Below, piece by piece: positions 34,118 through 43,038 of a stretch of 55,385 bases of DNA (positions within the stretch are counted from its first letter, which is position 1; each line of letters begins with the position of its first letter). Made by a program: the position numbers and the translations under genes. The notes under the pieces are model-generated. The model was not told the DNA's origin. It did not search any database and worked only from the letters and a program-made list of their open reading frames with translations. The stretch spans positions 1 through 55,385 of the forward strand of contig NZ_JYIW01000013.1 in NCBI RefSeq assembly GCF_000956525.1. The letters are read 5' to 3'. The DNA comes from Microbacterium oxydans. GTDB taxonomy: Bacteria; Actinomycetota; Actinomycetes; Actinomycetales; Microbacteriaceae.

Positions 34118-35572
34118 TCAGCGCGTGCTGACCTGCTCCAGGTCGGTGGCGAGTCCGTCGTAGACGGCGGGCTTCGCGCGCTTGAGGTAGGCCGCGTAGA
34201 CGATGCCGCCGATCAGGGCGAGCACGAGCAGCAGCGGCATCAGTCGGATCGCGAGCTCCTCGGAGCCGGCGACGATGTTGAAGTTGACGATCGCGAGCAC
34301 CGAGATCGCGGCGATGCCGAGGAATCCGATGCCTGGCGCGATGAACGTGCTCCACCACCGCGCGTCGCCGGCCCGGCGGAAGTAGACGACGATCGAGATC
34401 GCGGCGAGGCCCTGCAGGATCAGCACGCTGAGGGTGCCGAAGCCGAGCATGGCCGGAACGACGGTGACGATCGGATCGGCGCCGGCGATCGCGAACACGA
34501 TGGCGGCGAGTCCGGCGAACGTCGCCTGCACGATGCCGGCGAGCTGCGGGGCGCCGTTCGCCCGGGTGCGGGCGAGGGCACGGGGCAGGATGCGCGCGCG
34601 TCCCAGCGAGTACAGATAGCGCGTCGCCGAGTTGTGGAAGGCCAGCATCGCCGCGAAGAGGCTGACCAGGAGCAGGATCATCATGACCGTCGTGAGCGTG
34701 CCGCCGAGGTACTGCTGCGAGAGCGTGAAGATGAGGTCGCCGGTGGGAAGGTGCTCGAGTGCGGTGGCCTGCGCCTGGGCGACGCCGATCGAGCTCACCA
34801 CCGCCCAGGTCGTGACGCCGAGGATGACACCGATCGCGATGATCGAGGTGTAGGTGGCCCGGGGGATGGTGCGTAACGGGTTCTTGGCCTCTTCGCTGAA
34901 CAGCGACGTCGCCTCGAAGCCGAGGAAGCCGGTCGCGGCGAGCAGCAGACCGATCGGGAGCGAGCCGGAGAATACCGCCTCAGGGCTGAACGCGCCGACG
35001 TCGTAGCCGGTCTGCACGAGCACCGAGACGTCGAACACGACGAGCATGAGCACCTCGAGCACGAGGCAGACGCCGAGCACCTTCGAGCTGAAGTCGACGC
35101 CGATCCTGGCGAGCACGAAGCACACCACGATCGAGAGCAGTCCCCAGATGAGCCAGTGCACGTCGAGACCGGTGAGGTCGCGGATGATCGTCTGCATGAA
35201 GAAGCCGCTCGTGCCGATCGTGCCGACGACGAAGAAGTTGTAGCCGAGCGTCGCGATCAGGCCGGCGACGAGACCGCCCGTGCGGCCCAGCCCCTTCACG
35301 ACGAACGCGTAGAAGCCGCCGGCGTTCACGAGCTGCTTCGACATCTGCGCATAGCCGACCGCGAACAGCAGCAGGATTCCCGCGACGAGGAAGAACGACA
35401 TCGGCGTGCCGCCGCCGTTGCCCAGCGCGATGGCGAGGGATGCCACGACGACGATGCCGGTGAGTGGCGCGACCGCCGCGAGCACCAGGAAGACGATGCC
35501 GGCGACGCCGAGGGCACCGTGGCGGAGGGCGGTGTGGGTCTGCGTCGTGGCCGCAGATGTCTGGTCTGCCAC
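34118..35572 (-). CDS. APC-superfamily permease (amino acid/amine importer)
   Basis: 484 residues from GTG 35572, which has AAAGGAG at good spacing; the longer ATG form would start before the ribosome site. About 12 membrane helices. The first helix GALGVAGIVFLVLAAVAPL and later GFLGFEATSLFSEEAKNPLRTIPRA are the APC signature, with ATRYLYSLGRARILP in the middle. Likely imports an amino acid, amine or related cation. First gene of the operon permease-MoaF-amidohydrolase, and divergent from two SDR genes. An ethanolamine/amine importer role fits the surroundings but is inference. Confidence 0.9.
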   Translation of the reverse strand: MADQTSAATTQTHTALRHGALGVAGIVFLVLAAVAPLTGIVVVASLAIALGNGGGTPMSFFLVAGILLLFAVGYAQMSKQLVNAGGFYAFVVKGLGRTGGLVAGLIATLGYNFFVVGTIGTSGFFMQTIIRDLTGLDVHWLIWGLLSIVVCFVLARIGVDFSSKVLGVCLVLEVLMLVVFDVSVLVQTGYDVGAFSPEAVFSGSLPIGLLLAATGFLGFEATSLFSEEAKNPLRTIPRATYTSIIAIGVILGVTTWAVVSSIGVAQAQATALEHLPTGDLIFTLSQQYLGGTLTTVMMILLLVSLFAAMLAFHNSATRYLYSLGRARILPRALARTRANGAPQLAGIVQATFAGLAAIVFAIAGADPIVTVVPAMLGFGTLSVLILQGLAAISIVVYFRRAGDARWWSTFIAPGIGFLGIAAISVLAIVNFNIVAGSEELAIRLMPLLLVLALIGGIVYAAYLKRAKPAVYDGLATDLEQVSTR

Positions 35573-35753
35573 GTCGGCTCCTTTGCTCGGTAGCGGCCGT
35601 GCGTGCACGGCATCGACGACGAGGGGTTCGTCGATAGAGCGAGTCTGCTCGCGCGGCGGCGAGGGCGCTTGACCCTGAGCGAAAGACGATGGTGTCAGCG
35701 TGCACAGCCGGTATCAGTCCACTCGCGGGCCCTGCGTCGAGGAGCAGGATGAC

Positions 35754-35777
35754 GGGGAGGACGCCGCCGTCCTCCCC
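35754..35777. promoter_or_regulatory. Perfect 10-bp stem hairpin in the permease/SDR intergenic region
   Basis: GGGGAGGACG, loop CCGC, CGTCCTCCCC. It lies 38 bp before the SDR start within the 243-bp divergent region. No T-run follows, so rather than a terminator it may be a leader structure affecting SDR expression or simply structured DNA. Confidence 0.4.
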
Positions 35778-35815
35778 GCGCGCCGCCGGCGCTCGGATGG
35801 CGGCCGAAGGACACG

Positions 35816-36562
35816 ATGGACCTCCAGCTCACCGGCACGACCGCCCTCGTCACCGGGGCGGCCAGCGGCATCGGCCGTGCGACCGCACTCGCGCTCGCCG
35901 CAGAAGGGGTTCGCGTGGCCCTGCTGGATCGGGATGCCGCGGCGCTCCGCGAGACGGCGGACGGATGCCGTGGCGCTTTGCAGTCCGTCGCGGATCTCAC
36001 CGACGAGCAGCAGGTGCGCGTCGCGGTCGGCAGCGCGGTCGCCGAGCTCGGACGCCTGGATGCCGTGGTGCACTGCGCCGGGATCTCCGGGCCGGTCGGC
36101 CGTGGCATCGAAGACACCTCGCTCGACGACTGGAACGCCGTGTTCGCGGTGAACGTGACGGGTGCGTTCCTGGTGCTGCGTCACGCGCTGCCCGCGCTGC
36201 GCGCCGCCGATGCGGCATCCGTCGTCCTGCTCTCCAGCGACTCCGCGTTCGTCGCGTCACCGGGTATGGCGCCGTACGCGGCGTCGAAGGCGGCGCTCGT
36301 GCAGTTCGCCCGCGCGGTGTCGGTCGACCTCGCCGGCACCGGCATCCGGGTGAACACCGTCGCCCCCTCGATCGTCGACACCCCGATGAGCAGGGGAGAC
36401 CTCGGCGCGGAGGCCTTCGCGGCCCCCGCGTTCCCCGTGCAGTCGGCGGCGGAGGTCGCAGCGCACGTCGCCTACCTGGTCTCTCCGCGCAGCCGCGCCG
36501 TCAACGGCACCACCCTGCTCAGCGACTTCGGGTTCAGCGCCCGCTCGGGTTTCCCGGCATAG
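35816..36562 (+). CDS. Short-chain dehydrogenase/reductase 1
   Basis: 248 residues. Classical SDR: NAD(P) motif TGAASGIGRA (~14-23), catalytic Ser in VVLLSSDSAF, YAASK (Tyr-x-x-x-Lys) and the C-terminal substrate region IVDTPMS. Asp at the end of strand 2 (LLDRDA) suggests NAD. Substrate unknown. First of two adjacent SDR genes read away from the permease; 59 bp precede the second. In Klebsiella the monoamine regulon also pairs a MoaF protein with another small enzyme gene, so these may work on the same compound class. Confidence 0.88.
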   Translation: MDLQLTGTTALVTGAASGIGRATALALAAEGVRVALLDRDAAALRETADGCRGALQSVADLTDEQQVRVAVGSAVAELGRLDAVVHCAGISGPVGRGIEDTSLDDWNAVFAVNVTGAFLVLRHALPALRAADAASVVLLSSDSAFVASPGMAPYAASKAALVQFARAVSVDLAGTGIRVNTVAPSIVDTPMSRGDLGAEAFAAPAFPVQSAAEVAAHVAYLVSPRSRAVNGTTLLSDFGFSARSGFPA

Positions 36563-36621
36563 CGGGCTCCGCCACCCGTCACCACACCCCACCGGACCAC
36601 ACGGATCACAGAGGAGCACAC

Positions 36622-37437
36622 ATGGGAATCGCAGTCGGATCGACGGTCTCCGGACGCGTCGTCGTCATCACCGGGGGCGGCACCGGCATCGGCGCTGCCA
36701 TCGCCGAGCGGTACGCGGCCGAGGGCGCCCACGTGGTCGTCGTCGGCCGACGACCAGAACCGCTGCAGGCGGTCGAGCGCGCGGTCGGCGCGCATCCCGT
36801 GGTGGCGGATGCCGCAGACACGGCATCCGCGAAAGCCGCTGTCGCCGAGGTGCTCGCGACGTTCGGGCGCATCGACGTGCTCGTCGCGAATGCGGGAGGT
36901 CACGGATTCTCGCCCGTCGCCGACACGGACGACGAGAGCTGGGAGGCTTCGATCCGTGCCAACCTCACCACGGCGTTCGTGATGGCCAGGGAATCGTTGC
37001 CTGCGCTGATCGAGTCGAAGGGGCAGATCGTGATCGTGTCATCGCTGGCCGGTCTCTTCGCCGGGCCGTCGGTCGCCGGGTACACGGTCGGCAAGCACGC
37101 ACTGGTCGGCCTCACCCGCACGCTCGCCCGCGACTACGGACGACACGGCGTGCGCGTGAACGCGATCTGCCCCGGGTGGGTGCAGACGCCGATGGCCGAT
37201 GAGGAGATGGACGAGTTCGCCACGCATGCGGGCCTCGGATCACGTGAGGAGGCCTATGCGACGGTCACGGCCGACGTGCCGCTGCGGCGCCCTGCTCGAC
37301 CGGCGGAGATCGCCTCGGTCGTGCGCTTCCTCGGCTCAGGCGAGTCGTCGTACATCACCGGCGCCGTGATCGTGGCCGATGGTGGATCGCACGTGGTCGA
37401 CGTGCCGACGATCGCGTTCGACCGCGCGGGGATGTAG
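36622..37437 (+). CDS. Short-chain dehydrogenase/reductase 2
   Basis: 271 residues from ATG 36622, ribosome site AGAGGAG. NAD(P) motif TGGGTGIGAAIAERY, NAG motif ANAGGHG, catalytic Ser in IVIVSSLAG, then YTVGK (Tyr-x-x-x-Lys). Arg residues after strand 2 (VVGRRPEPL) favour NADP. C-terminal ITGAVIVADGGSHV is typical. Probably acts on the same pathway as SDR 1; substrate unknown. Followed by a long inverted repeat before the convergent phosphatase gene. Confidence 0.9.
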   Translation: MGIAVGSTVSGRVVVITGGGTGIGAAIAERYAAEGAHVVVVGRRPEPLQAVERAVGAHPVVADAADTASAKAAVAEVLATFGRIDVLVANAGGHGFSPVADTDDESWEASIRANLTTAFVMARESLPALIESKGQIVIVSSLAGLFAGPSVAGYTVGKHALVGLTRTLARDYGRHGVRVNAICPGWVQTPMADEEMDEFATHAGLGSREEAYATVTADVPLRRPARPAEIASVVRFLGSGESSYITGAVIVADGGSHVVDVPTIAFDRAGM

Positions 37438-37456
37438 GCGGGTCGTCCACCGGGCT

Positions 37457-37519
37457 GGTTCCGGTCGCAGTTGCTGCCGCTTCGAGGGTGACCCGGCGGC
37501 GCGAACTGCGACCGGAACC
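37457..37519. repeat. Long inverted repeat (16-bp perfect arms) between convergent genes
   Basis: GGTTCCGGTCGCAGTT (37457-37472) and AACTGCGACCGGAACC (37504-37519) are perfect complements. The 31-base loop can form a further GCCGC/GCGGC stem. Located between SDR 2 and the phosphatase gene. It could terminate both, but there is no T-run and the size resembles a dispersed REP-like element. Confidence 0.8.
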
Positions 37520-37538
37520 CGCGCCTGCCGCCGCGCGG

Positions 37539-38189
37539 TCAGCTGATCGTGAGCGTGAAGCCGTCGGCGGTGGGCGCCACTGCGACCTGCGTCAGGTCGT
37601 CGACGCGGTAGGTGGGGGAGTGCGCTGCGGCGTGCTGTCCGACGCCGAGCACCCGCATGCCGGCGGCGAGGCCGGCCTGGATGCCTGCTCCCGAGTCCTC
37701 GAACACGATGCAGTCGGCCGGGTCCACACCGAGCAGCTTCGCGCCGAGCAGGAATCCCTCGGGGTCGGGCTTCGACGCCGACACGTTCTCGGCGGTGACG
37801 GCGATGGCGGGAACCGTGAGTCCGGCAGCCTGCATCCGTGCCGTCATCAGTGCGACGTTCGCCGAGGTGACGATCGCGTGCGGGTGGGGGAGCAGTGCCT
37901 CGAGCACCGCGCCGGCACCGGGGATGGTCACGACGCCGTCGACGTCGCTCGCCTCATTCGCCAGCATGATGTCGTTCTCGTGCAGGTTGATGGCGTGGTC
38001 GCGCTCCGGCAGCATGATCGCCATGCTCTGGTGACCCTGGCGTCCGTGGATCACGCTGAGCACGGTCTCCGGGTCGATCCCGCGCGGTTCGGCCCAGGCG
38101 AGCCAGAGCCGTTCCACGACGGCGGTCGAGTCGACGAGGGTGCCGTCCATGTCGAGGAGGACGGCGCGGGCGTGGATGGTCTGGGTCAC
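37539..38189 (-). CDS. HAD-superfamily phosphatase (subfamily IA)
   Basis: 216 residues from GTG 38189. Motif I DMDGTLVDS with both Asp residues, motif II VTSAN, motif III Lys in SKPDPEGFLLGAKLLG and motif IV VFEDSGAGIQAG. Relatives dephosphorylate glycerol 3-phosphate, sugar phosphates or 2-phosphoglycolate; substrate not told by sequence. The GTG is almost directly preceded by GAAGGG with no room for normal spacing, so the mRNA may be leaderless. It is isolated between two very long inverted repeats, which mark it off from its neighbours as a possible cassette. Confidence 0.88.
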   Translation of the reverse strand: MTQTIHARAVLLDMDGTLVDSTAVVERLWLAWAEPRGIDPETVLSVIHGRQGHQSMAIMLPERDHAINLHENDIMLANEASDVDGVVTIPGAGAVLEALLPHPHAIVTSANVALMTARMQAAGLTVPAIAVTAENVSASKPDPEGFLLGAKLLGVDPADCIVFEDSGAGIQAGLAAGMRVLGVGQHAAAHSPTYRVDDLTQVAVAPTADGFTLTIS

Positions 38190-38225
38190 CCCTTCAGGCT
38201 AACCGGCGAACCTGTCCACCCCGTG

Positions 38226-38305
38226 CCGAGCGGCCCCTTTGCGCGCGACCGGGCCCGTTGCGAACGCGCACAACGGGCCGGGTCGGCGGCAAAGGGGCCG
38301 CTCGG
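38226..38305. repeat. Very long nested inverted repeat (cruciform-like), 80 bp
   Basis: Outer arms CCGAGCGGCCCCTTTGC (38226-38242) and the exact complement (38289-38305), 17 bp. Inside, GACC/GGTC, one G.G mismatch and GGCCCGTTG (38252-38260) with CAACGGGCC (38271-38279) close on a 10-base loop. Located upstream of the phosphatase and downstream of livF. About 30 pairs form one rod, much larger than an ordinary terminator. Confidence 0.85.
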
Positions 38306-38342
38306 CGGAAGGGGGAGGGGGAGAGGGGAGGGGAGCGGATGC

Positions 38343-39035
38343 TCAGCCGCCGAGGTACGCCCGATGCAGCAGTTCGGGGTCGGACTGCAGGTGCTCCGAC
38401 GTGCCCTGGAACGATACCTGGCCGCCCGCGACGACCACGGCCTCCCTCGCGAGTCCGAGCGCGAGCTGCGTGAACTGCTCGACCAGCAGCACCCCCACAC
38501 CGGACTCCGCGATCGACTGCACGATCGGCATGAGTCGCAGGAAGACGACCGGCGCGAGCCCGAGCGACATCTCGTCGATCAGCAGGATGCGCGGCTTGGC
38601 GGCGAACGCGCGTGCGAGCACCACCATCTGCTGCTCGCCGCCGGAGAGCAGCGCGGTCGGCGAGTCGATGCGCTTCTCGAGCTCGGGGAACTGCGCGAGT
38701 GCGGCATCCAGTTCCGCCGTGGTGCGAGCGGTCAGCGAGATGTTCTCCCGCACCGTGAGCGAGGGGAACACCGCCCTGCCCTGTTCGATGTGCACGATGC
38801 CACGCCGTGCCCTCGCCACGCGCGAGAGCTTGTCGATCGGCTCGCCGTCGAGCGTGATCGTCCCGGCCGAGTGCGGCGTCACGCCCGACACCGATTCGAT
38901 CAAGCTCGTCTTGCCTGCACCGTTCGGTCCGACCAGCGCCAGCACCTCGCCGCCGGACACCCGCAACGAGACGTCGGAGATCACCGGGCCGGCGCCGCGG
39001 CTGACTGTCACGGCATCCAGTACGAGTTCGCTCAT
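38343..39035 (-). CDS. livF: ABC transporter ATP-binding protein, LivF type
   Basis: 230 residues from ATG 39035. Second ATPase of a branched-chain amino acid-type importer. Walker A VGPNGAGKTS, Q-loop region HIEQGRAVFP, signature LLSGGEQQMVVLARAF, Walker B ILLIDEMSLGLAP, switch His replaced by VEQF as is usual in LivF. Coupled to the livMG gene by a 4-bp overlap; last gene of the operon moaF2-NTF2-livK-livH-livMG-livF. Substrate is not necessarily an amino acid. Confidence 0.94.
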   Translation of the reverse strand: MSELVLDAVTVSRGAGPVISDVSLRVSGGEVLALVGPNGAGKTSLIESVSGVTPHSAGTITLDGEPIDKLSRVARARRGIVHIEQGRAVFPSLTVRENISLTARTTAELDAALAQFPELEKRIDSPTALLSGGEQQMVVLARAFAAKPRILLIDEMSLGLAPVVFLRLMPIVQSIAESGVGVLLVEQFTQLALGLAREAVVVAGGQVSFQGTSEHLQSDPELLHRAYLGG

Positions 39036-40831
39036 TGCAGCAGCTCCGTCTCTCCCATGTACGCCTTCACGACGTCGGGGTTCGCGAGGACCTCGGCCTG
39101 CGGCCCGCTGGCCAGCACCCGACCGAAGTCGAGGACCGTCAGCGTCGGGCACACCGAGCGGACGAGGTCGAGGTCGTGCTCGATGATGATCAGTGCGATG
39201 CCGTAGCGCCCCGGCAGCTCACGCAGACGCGCGGCGAGTGCCAGGTGCTCCTCGTGCGAGAGGCCAGCGGCCGGCTCGTCGAGGATCAGCAGCCGCGGCC
39301 GGGCCACGACGTTCGCGGCGACCTCGACCAGGCGTCGAGTGCCGACGTCGACGCTCGACAGCCGTGCCCTGGCGGGCGGGCAGCCGAAGAACGCGAGCAC
39401 CTCCTCGATGTCGGCGGTCGCCAGGCGGCGCCGCGCGACGAATCGCACGTAGGCGCCGATCGTCAGCGCCGGCGGCACCCGGTCCTGCTGGAAGGTGCGC
39501 CGCAGCCCGAGCCGCGCACGCCGTGTCGGCGAGAGCCCTGCCAGGTCGCGGTCGCCCAGCAGCACCCGGCCGCCGTGCTTGGGCAGGAAGCCGCTGATCG
39601 CATCGACGAAGGTCGACTTGCCGGCGCCGTTCGGGCCGATCAGACCCATGATCGACGCGGCCGGCACCTGGAACGTCACGTCGTCGAGCGCCTTCAGCGC
39701 ACCGAACTGCACCGTCAATCCCTCGACGGTCAGCACGGGTGCCCCGTCGAGCGCCGCGTCATCGATGGTCGCCGTGGTGGTCGTGGTGATGGCCGCGGCA
39801 TCCGGGTCCGCATCCGCGGGCAGCGCGGTCAACGCGGCCGTCGCGGCGGTCGCGGCCCGGCGATCCGCCCGTCGGTAGAAGAGGTTGCGGATGCCCTGCC
39901 CGAGGTTCGTGCCGCTCGTGAGCGCCTGCACGCCGAGCACGCCGAACACCACGAAGCCCCAGTCCTGCGGGATGCCCCAGCGCTTCAGCAGCTCTGGCAC
40001 CAGAACCCACAGGATGCCGCCGAAGATCGCCATGTCGATCAGGTGCGCCCCTGACATGATCGCGAGCACGTAGAGCGCGAGCGACTGCAACGGCGTGAAG
40101 CTCGACGCGAACGGCAGCTGCACCTGTCCGGCGAGGAGTCCGCCGGCGATGCCGCCGAGTGCAGCCGAGACCGCGAAGGCGGTGAGCTTGGCGACCTGCA
40201 CGCTCTGCCCTGCCGCGGCGGTGCCGCGCTCGGAGAACGCGACGGCCTTCCAGCTGGAGCCCCAGCGGCTGCGCTGCAGGAAGAACACCGCGAGTGCGCA
40301 CAGGGCGAGCACGACGATCGAGAGGAAGAAGAACTGCCGGTCGTTCGCGAACATCGACGGACGCTCGATCGCGGTGCCGTCTGCGGAGCCGGGGAACTGG
40401 ATCTGCACGAGCGTGACGTCGGCCGCTGCCGCGAATCCGAGGGTCACCACCGCGAGGTTCACGCCTCGCAGTCGGAGTGCCGGCAGCCCGACCAGCACGC
40501 CGACGAGGCCTGCCGCGATGCCGCCGAGCAGCAGCCAGAGCACGAAGCCGCCCGGTGCCTGCATGACGTTCAGCAGCGACACGATCCACGCGCCGACCGC
40601 GGCGAACGTGAGCTGGCAGAGGGCGATCATCCCGGCCGAGCCGGTCACGATGCCGAGCCCGAGGATCGCGATCGCAGCGATGACGGCGCTGATCGCGAGG
40701 AAGACGAAGTAGCCCGGCAGGGCGGCGCTGAGGATGGCGCCGACCCCGATCGAGGCGATCGCGACGGCGAAGGGCCAGGAGATCCGGAAGGTACGGCTCT
40801 CGGTGAAACGTGGGCGGTCAGCGAGCGGCAT
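39032..40831 (-). CDS. Fused ABC permease and ATPase (LivM-LivG)
   Basis: 599 residues from ATG 40831. Residues 1-~330 form a LivM-type permease with ~10 helices (AILGLGIVTGSAGMIALCQLTFAA; LRLRGVNLAVVTLGFA). After a Thr/Ala-rich linker (ITTTTTATIDDAALD, ~345-365) a LivG-type ATPase follows: Walker A GPNGAGKST, Q-loop RRTFQQDRVP, signature LSSVDVGTRRLVEVA (degenerate), Walker B LLILDEPAAGLS and switch His in IIIEHDLDLVRSV. Such fusions are known in actinobacteria. Start overlaps the livH end by 14 bp. Confidence 0.93.
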   Translation of the reverse strand: MPLADRPRFTESRTFRISWPFAVAIASIGVGAILSAALPGYFVFLAISAVIAAIAILGLGIVTGSAGMIALCQLTFAAVGAWIVSLLNVMQAPGGFVLWLLLGGIAAGLVGVLVGLPALRLRGVNLAVVTLGFAAAADVTLVQIQFPGSADGTAIERPSMFANDRQFFFLSIVVLALCALAVFFLQRSRWGSSWKAVAFSERGTAAAGQSVQVAKLTAFAVSAALGGIAGGLLAGQVQLPFASSFTPLQSLALYVLAIMSGAHLIDMAIFGGILWVLVPELLKRWGIPQDWGFVVFGVLGVQALTSGTNLGQGIRNLFYRRADRRAATAATAALTALPADADPDAAAITTTTTATIDDAALDGAPVLTVEGLTVQFGALKALDDVTFQVPAASIMGLIGPNGAGKSTFVDAISGFLPKHGGRVLLGDRDLAGLSPTRRARLGLRRTFQQDRVPPALTIGAYVRFVARRRLATADIEEVLAFFGCPPARARLSSVDVGTRRLVEVAANVVARPRLLILDEPAAGLSHEEHLALAARLRELPGRYGIALIIIEHDLDLVRSVCPTLTVLDFGRVLASGPQAEVLANPDVVKAYMGETELLQ

Positions 40832-41678
40832 CCCACACCTCCTTGCGTTGCGTCCACAGGAGCAGGACGACGATGAACAGGAACGGGAGGAAGTTGCGGA
40901 CGAGCGCGACCTCGTCGATCTGCGCGACGAGTCCACCGAGCACGCCGAGCACGATGCCGCCGATGACCGCGAGGTCGAGGCGACGGAACCCGCCGAGCAG
41001 GGCGGCGGCGGCGGCCGGCACGATCAACATCGACAAGCTGGTCGCGTCGTTCGACTGCGAGGGGGCCACGATCATGATCGCCATCGCACTGATCACCCCG
41101 GTCACGAACCACACGGCGATCGACAGCGGTCGGGAGCGGATGCCGAGCAGTTCGGCCGTGGTCGGACGCTCCGACAGCGCCCGCAGCTGCGTGCCGACGC
41201 GAGTGCGACGAAGCACGATGCGCACCACGATCGCGGTCACGATCGCCATCGCGACGGTCGCGACGGTGACCTGGCTGATCACCACGCCGCCGAACGAGAA
41301 GGCGGGACCGGCGATGATCGGGGTGAACGGCTGCGGCTTGTTGCCGAACAGGATGAACGACATCGAGATCAGCAGCAGCAGCGGTCCGACGGTCATCGCC
41401 GAGCGGGTGGTGGTGGATGCCTCGGAGAGCCAGGTCGCGGCGATGAAGCCGATCGCGGCGGCCAGGAGTCCGGCGACCAGCACGCCGAGCACCGATCCGA
41501 GCCAGATCGGCAGGCCGAGCTCGCGGACGAACCACACCGCGGTGAAGGCACCGAACATCCCGGTTGCGGCCTGGGCGAAGTTGACGACGCGGACGAGCCG
41601 CGACATCAGGGTCAGGCACACGCCGAGGACGGCGTAGAGTCCGCCGGCGGCGAGACCGGCGATGGCGCCTTGCAGCAT
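40818..41678 (-). CDS. livH: ABC transporter permease, LivH type
   Basis: 286 residues with about eight membrane helices. N-terminal GAIAGLAAGGLYAVLGVCLT and VVNFAQAATGMFGAF are hallmarks of LivH permeases; the coupling-helix region is ELLGIRSRPLSIA. Pairs with the LivM half of the fusion protein to form the membrane channel. The gap before it (41679-41819) contains three copies of the dispersed repeat rather than a promoter I can name. Confidence 0.93.
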   Translation of the reverse strand: MLQGAIAGLAAGGLYAVLGVCLTLMSRLVRVVNFAQAATGMFGAFTAVWFVRELGLPIWLGSVLGVLVAGLLAAAIGFIAATWLSEASTTTRSAMTVGPLLLLISMSFILFGNKPQPFTPIIAGPAFSFGGVVISQVTVATVAMAIVTAIVVRIVLRRTRVGTQLRALSERPTTAELLGIRSRPLSIAVWFVTGVISAMAIMIVAPSQSNDATSLSMLIVPAAAAALLGGFRRLDLAVIGGIVLGVLGGLVAQIDEVALVRNFLPFLFIVVLLLWTQRKEVWDAAR

Positions 41679-41708
41679 GAGGCGTCCTTTCTGAGACGAG
41701 GGGGTGGG

Positions 41709-41809
41709 CCCTTCGACAGGCTCAGGGACCCAACGTCACCGGGAGCCGGGAGTGGGTCGCTGAGCCTGTCGAAGCGGTGACCGGTTGGGTCGCTGAGCCT
41801 GTCGAAGCG
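41709..41809. repeat. Three dispersed-repeat copies between livK and livH, with compensatory stem variant
   Basis: Copy 1 (41709-41732) has CCCT..AGGG ends. Copies 2 (41753-41776) and 3 (41786-41809), in the opposite orientation, have CGCT..AGCG ends. The C-G to G-C swap at the second stem position changes both arms together, evidence that pairing of the ends is maintained. Confidence 0.85.
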
Positions 41810-41819
41810 CGGATGGTGC

Positions 41820-42989
41820 TTACTTGCCGATGCGGAGCCAGTCGTCCGCGACCTTCTCCCAGGCGTTGGTGTCGGACTTCAGGATGATCGGCCACCCAGC
41901 GGTGTTCTGCGTGCCGAAGACGTACGGCGTTCCGACCATCGGGTTCTCGATCGGGTCCATGTTCTTCAGGGCCGCCGAGACGCTCTCGCGCGTGATGTCG
42001 CCGTCGATGCCCTGCAGCACCTCGATGAAGTACTTCGCGGCGAGGTATCCGCCCTGGCTGAACGAGGTGAGCGGGATGTCGTTCGCCGTCATCAGGTCAC
42101 GCCAGTCGCTGTTGATCTCGTTGTCGTCGGTGAACGGGTAGAACTCGGCCGGCACGTAGATGCCCGCACCCGCGTTGTCGATCGCCTCGGCGAAGTTCTC
42201 GCTGTACACGCTCGTCAGGTACAGCCAGGTCACGTCGTCCCAGCCCTGGGCGTTCGCGGCCTTGACCTGACCGATCGCATCGGGCTCGACCGGGTTGATC
42301 GCGAGGGCCTTGCACCCCTGGTCGCGTGCCTTGACGATGTAGGGCGTGTAGTCGGATGCTCCGTACGGCACGGTGTCGTCGACGTACTTCGGCTCCTTAC
42401 CGGTGATCTCGGTCCACTTGTCGATCGCGGCCTGGTAGGTCGGACGCGTGGAGCCGGCGATCTCGAGCAGGATGCAGATGTCATCGAGACCGAGCACCTC
42501 GGAGCCGTACTGCAGCGTGAGGGTCATGTCGTTGAACGGTCCGACGTTGGCCGGTGAGATGTTCTCGCTCGAGAAGCATCCGGTGTCGACGCCGATGCCC
42601 GGCATCGAGAGGATGCCCTCCTGCTCGTAGTACTTCGCGTTGATCTCGCACTCGATGAGGCTCGCGGAGCCGACCAGTGCGACAGCGCCGTCGCTGCCGA
42701 CGAGTTCGCGGGCGGATGCGGTGGCCGTCGCCGGGTCGCCCTTGTCGTCGAGGGTCTTGTAGTCGATCATCTGGCCGTTCAGGCCGCCGGCCTTGTTGAA
42801 GTCATCGAAGACCGCAGCCGCGGCCTGGGATGCTTCGGGGAAGGTGGCCGGTCCGCTGATCGTGTTGACGGAGCCGACCACGATCGGGGCGCCTTCGCCT
42901 CCTGATCCGCCGTCTCCGCCGGCACAGCCGGCGAGGGTGAGGGCTGCCACGGCGATGAGCGCCGCGGTGCCGGATACTCGTGTGTTCAT
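41820..42989 (-). CDS. livK: ABC transporter substrate-binding lipoprotein, LivK/Leu-Ile-Val-binding type
   Basis: 389 residues from ATG 42989. Signal peptide with lipobox LTLAGC, then GGDGGSGGEG linker. Periplasmic-binding-protein fold type I: VGSVNTISGPATFPEASQAAAAVFDDFNKAGGLNG is characteristic (only partly quoted here: ISGPATFPE, FNKAGGLNG). Further PGIGVD and SDYTPYIVKARDQGCKAL. Captures a small solute outside the cell. Not clearly a leucine binder; the neighbours suggest an amine or carboxylate. Confidence 0.92.
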   Translation of the reverse strand: MNTRVSGTAALIAVAALTLAGCAGGDGGSGGEGAPIVVGSVNTISGPATFPEASQAAAAVFDDFNKAGGLNGQMIDYKTLDDKGDPATATASARELVGSDGAVALVGSASLIECEINAKYYEQEGILSMPGIGVDTGCFSSENISPANVGPFNDMTLTLQYGSEVLGLDDICILLEIAGSTRPTYQAAIDKWTEITGKEPKYVDDTVPYGASDYTPYIVKARDQGCKALAINPVEPDAIGQVKAANAQGWDDVTWLYLTSVYSENFAEAIDNAGAGIYVPAEFYPFTDDNEINSDWRDLMTANDIPLTSFSQGGYLAAKYFIEVLQGIDGDITRESVSAALKNMDPIENPMVGTPYVFGTQNTAGWPIILKSDTNAWEKVADDWLRIGK

Positions 42990-43038
42990 GTGCGTCCTGC
43001 CTCTCGTGTGTTCGGGTCGTGCTGTGTGGTGCTGCCGT

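Noticed and set aside
39035..40054. Long plus-strand frames opposite the liv genes
   Set aside because: They mirror the high-GC codon pattern of livMG and have no domain motifs; the opposite strand has a clear ABC transporter.
40831..40936. N-terminal extension of the LivMG fusion
   Set aside because: The extension is Ser/Arg-rich and overlaps livH in another frame; ATG 40831 gives the normal LivM start and only a short overlap.
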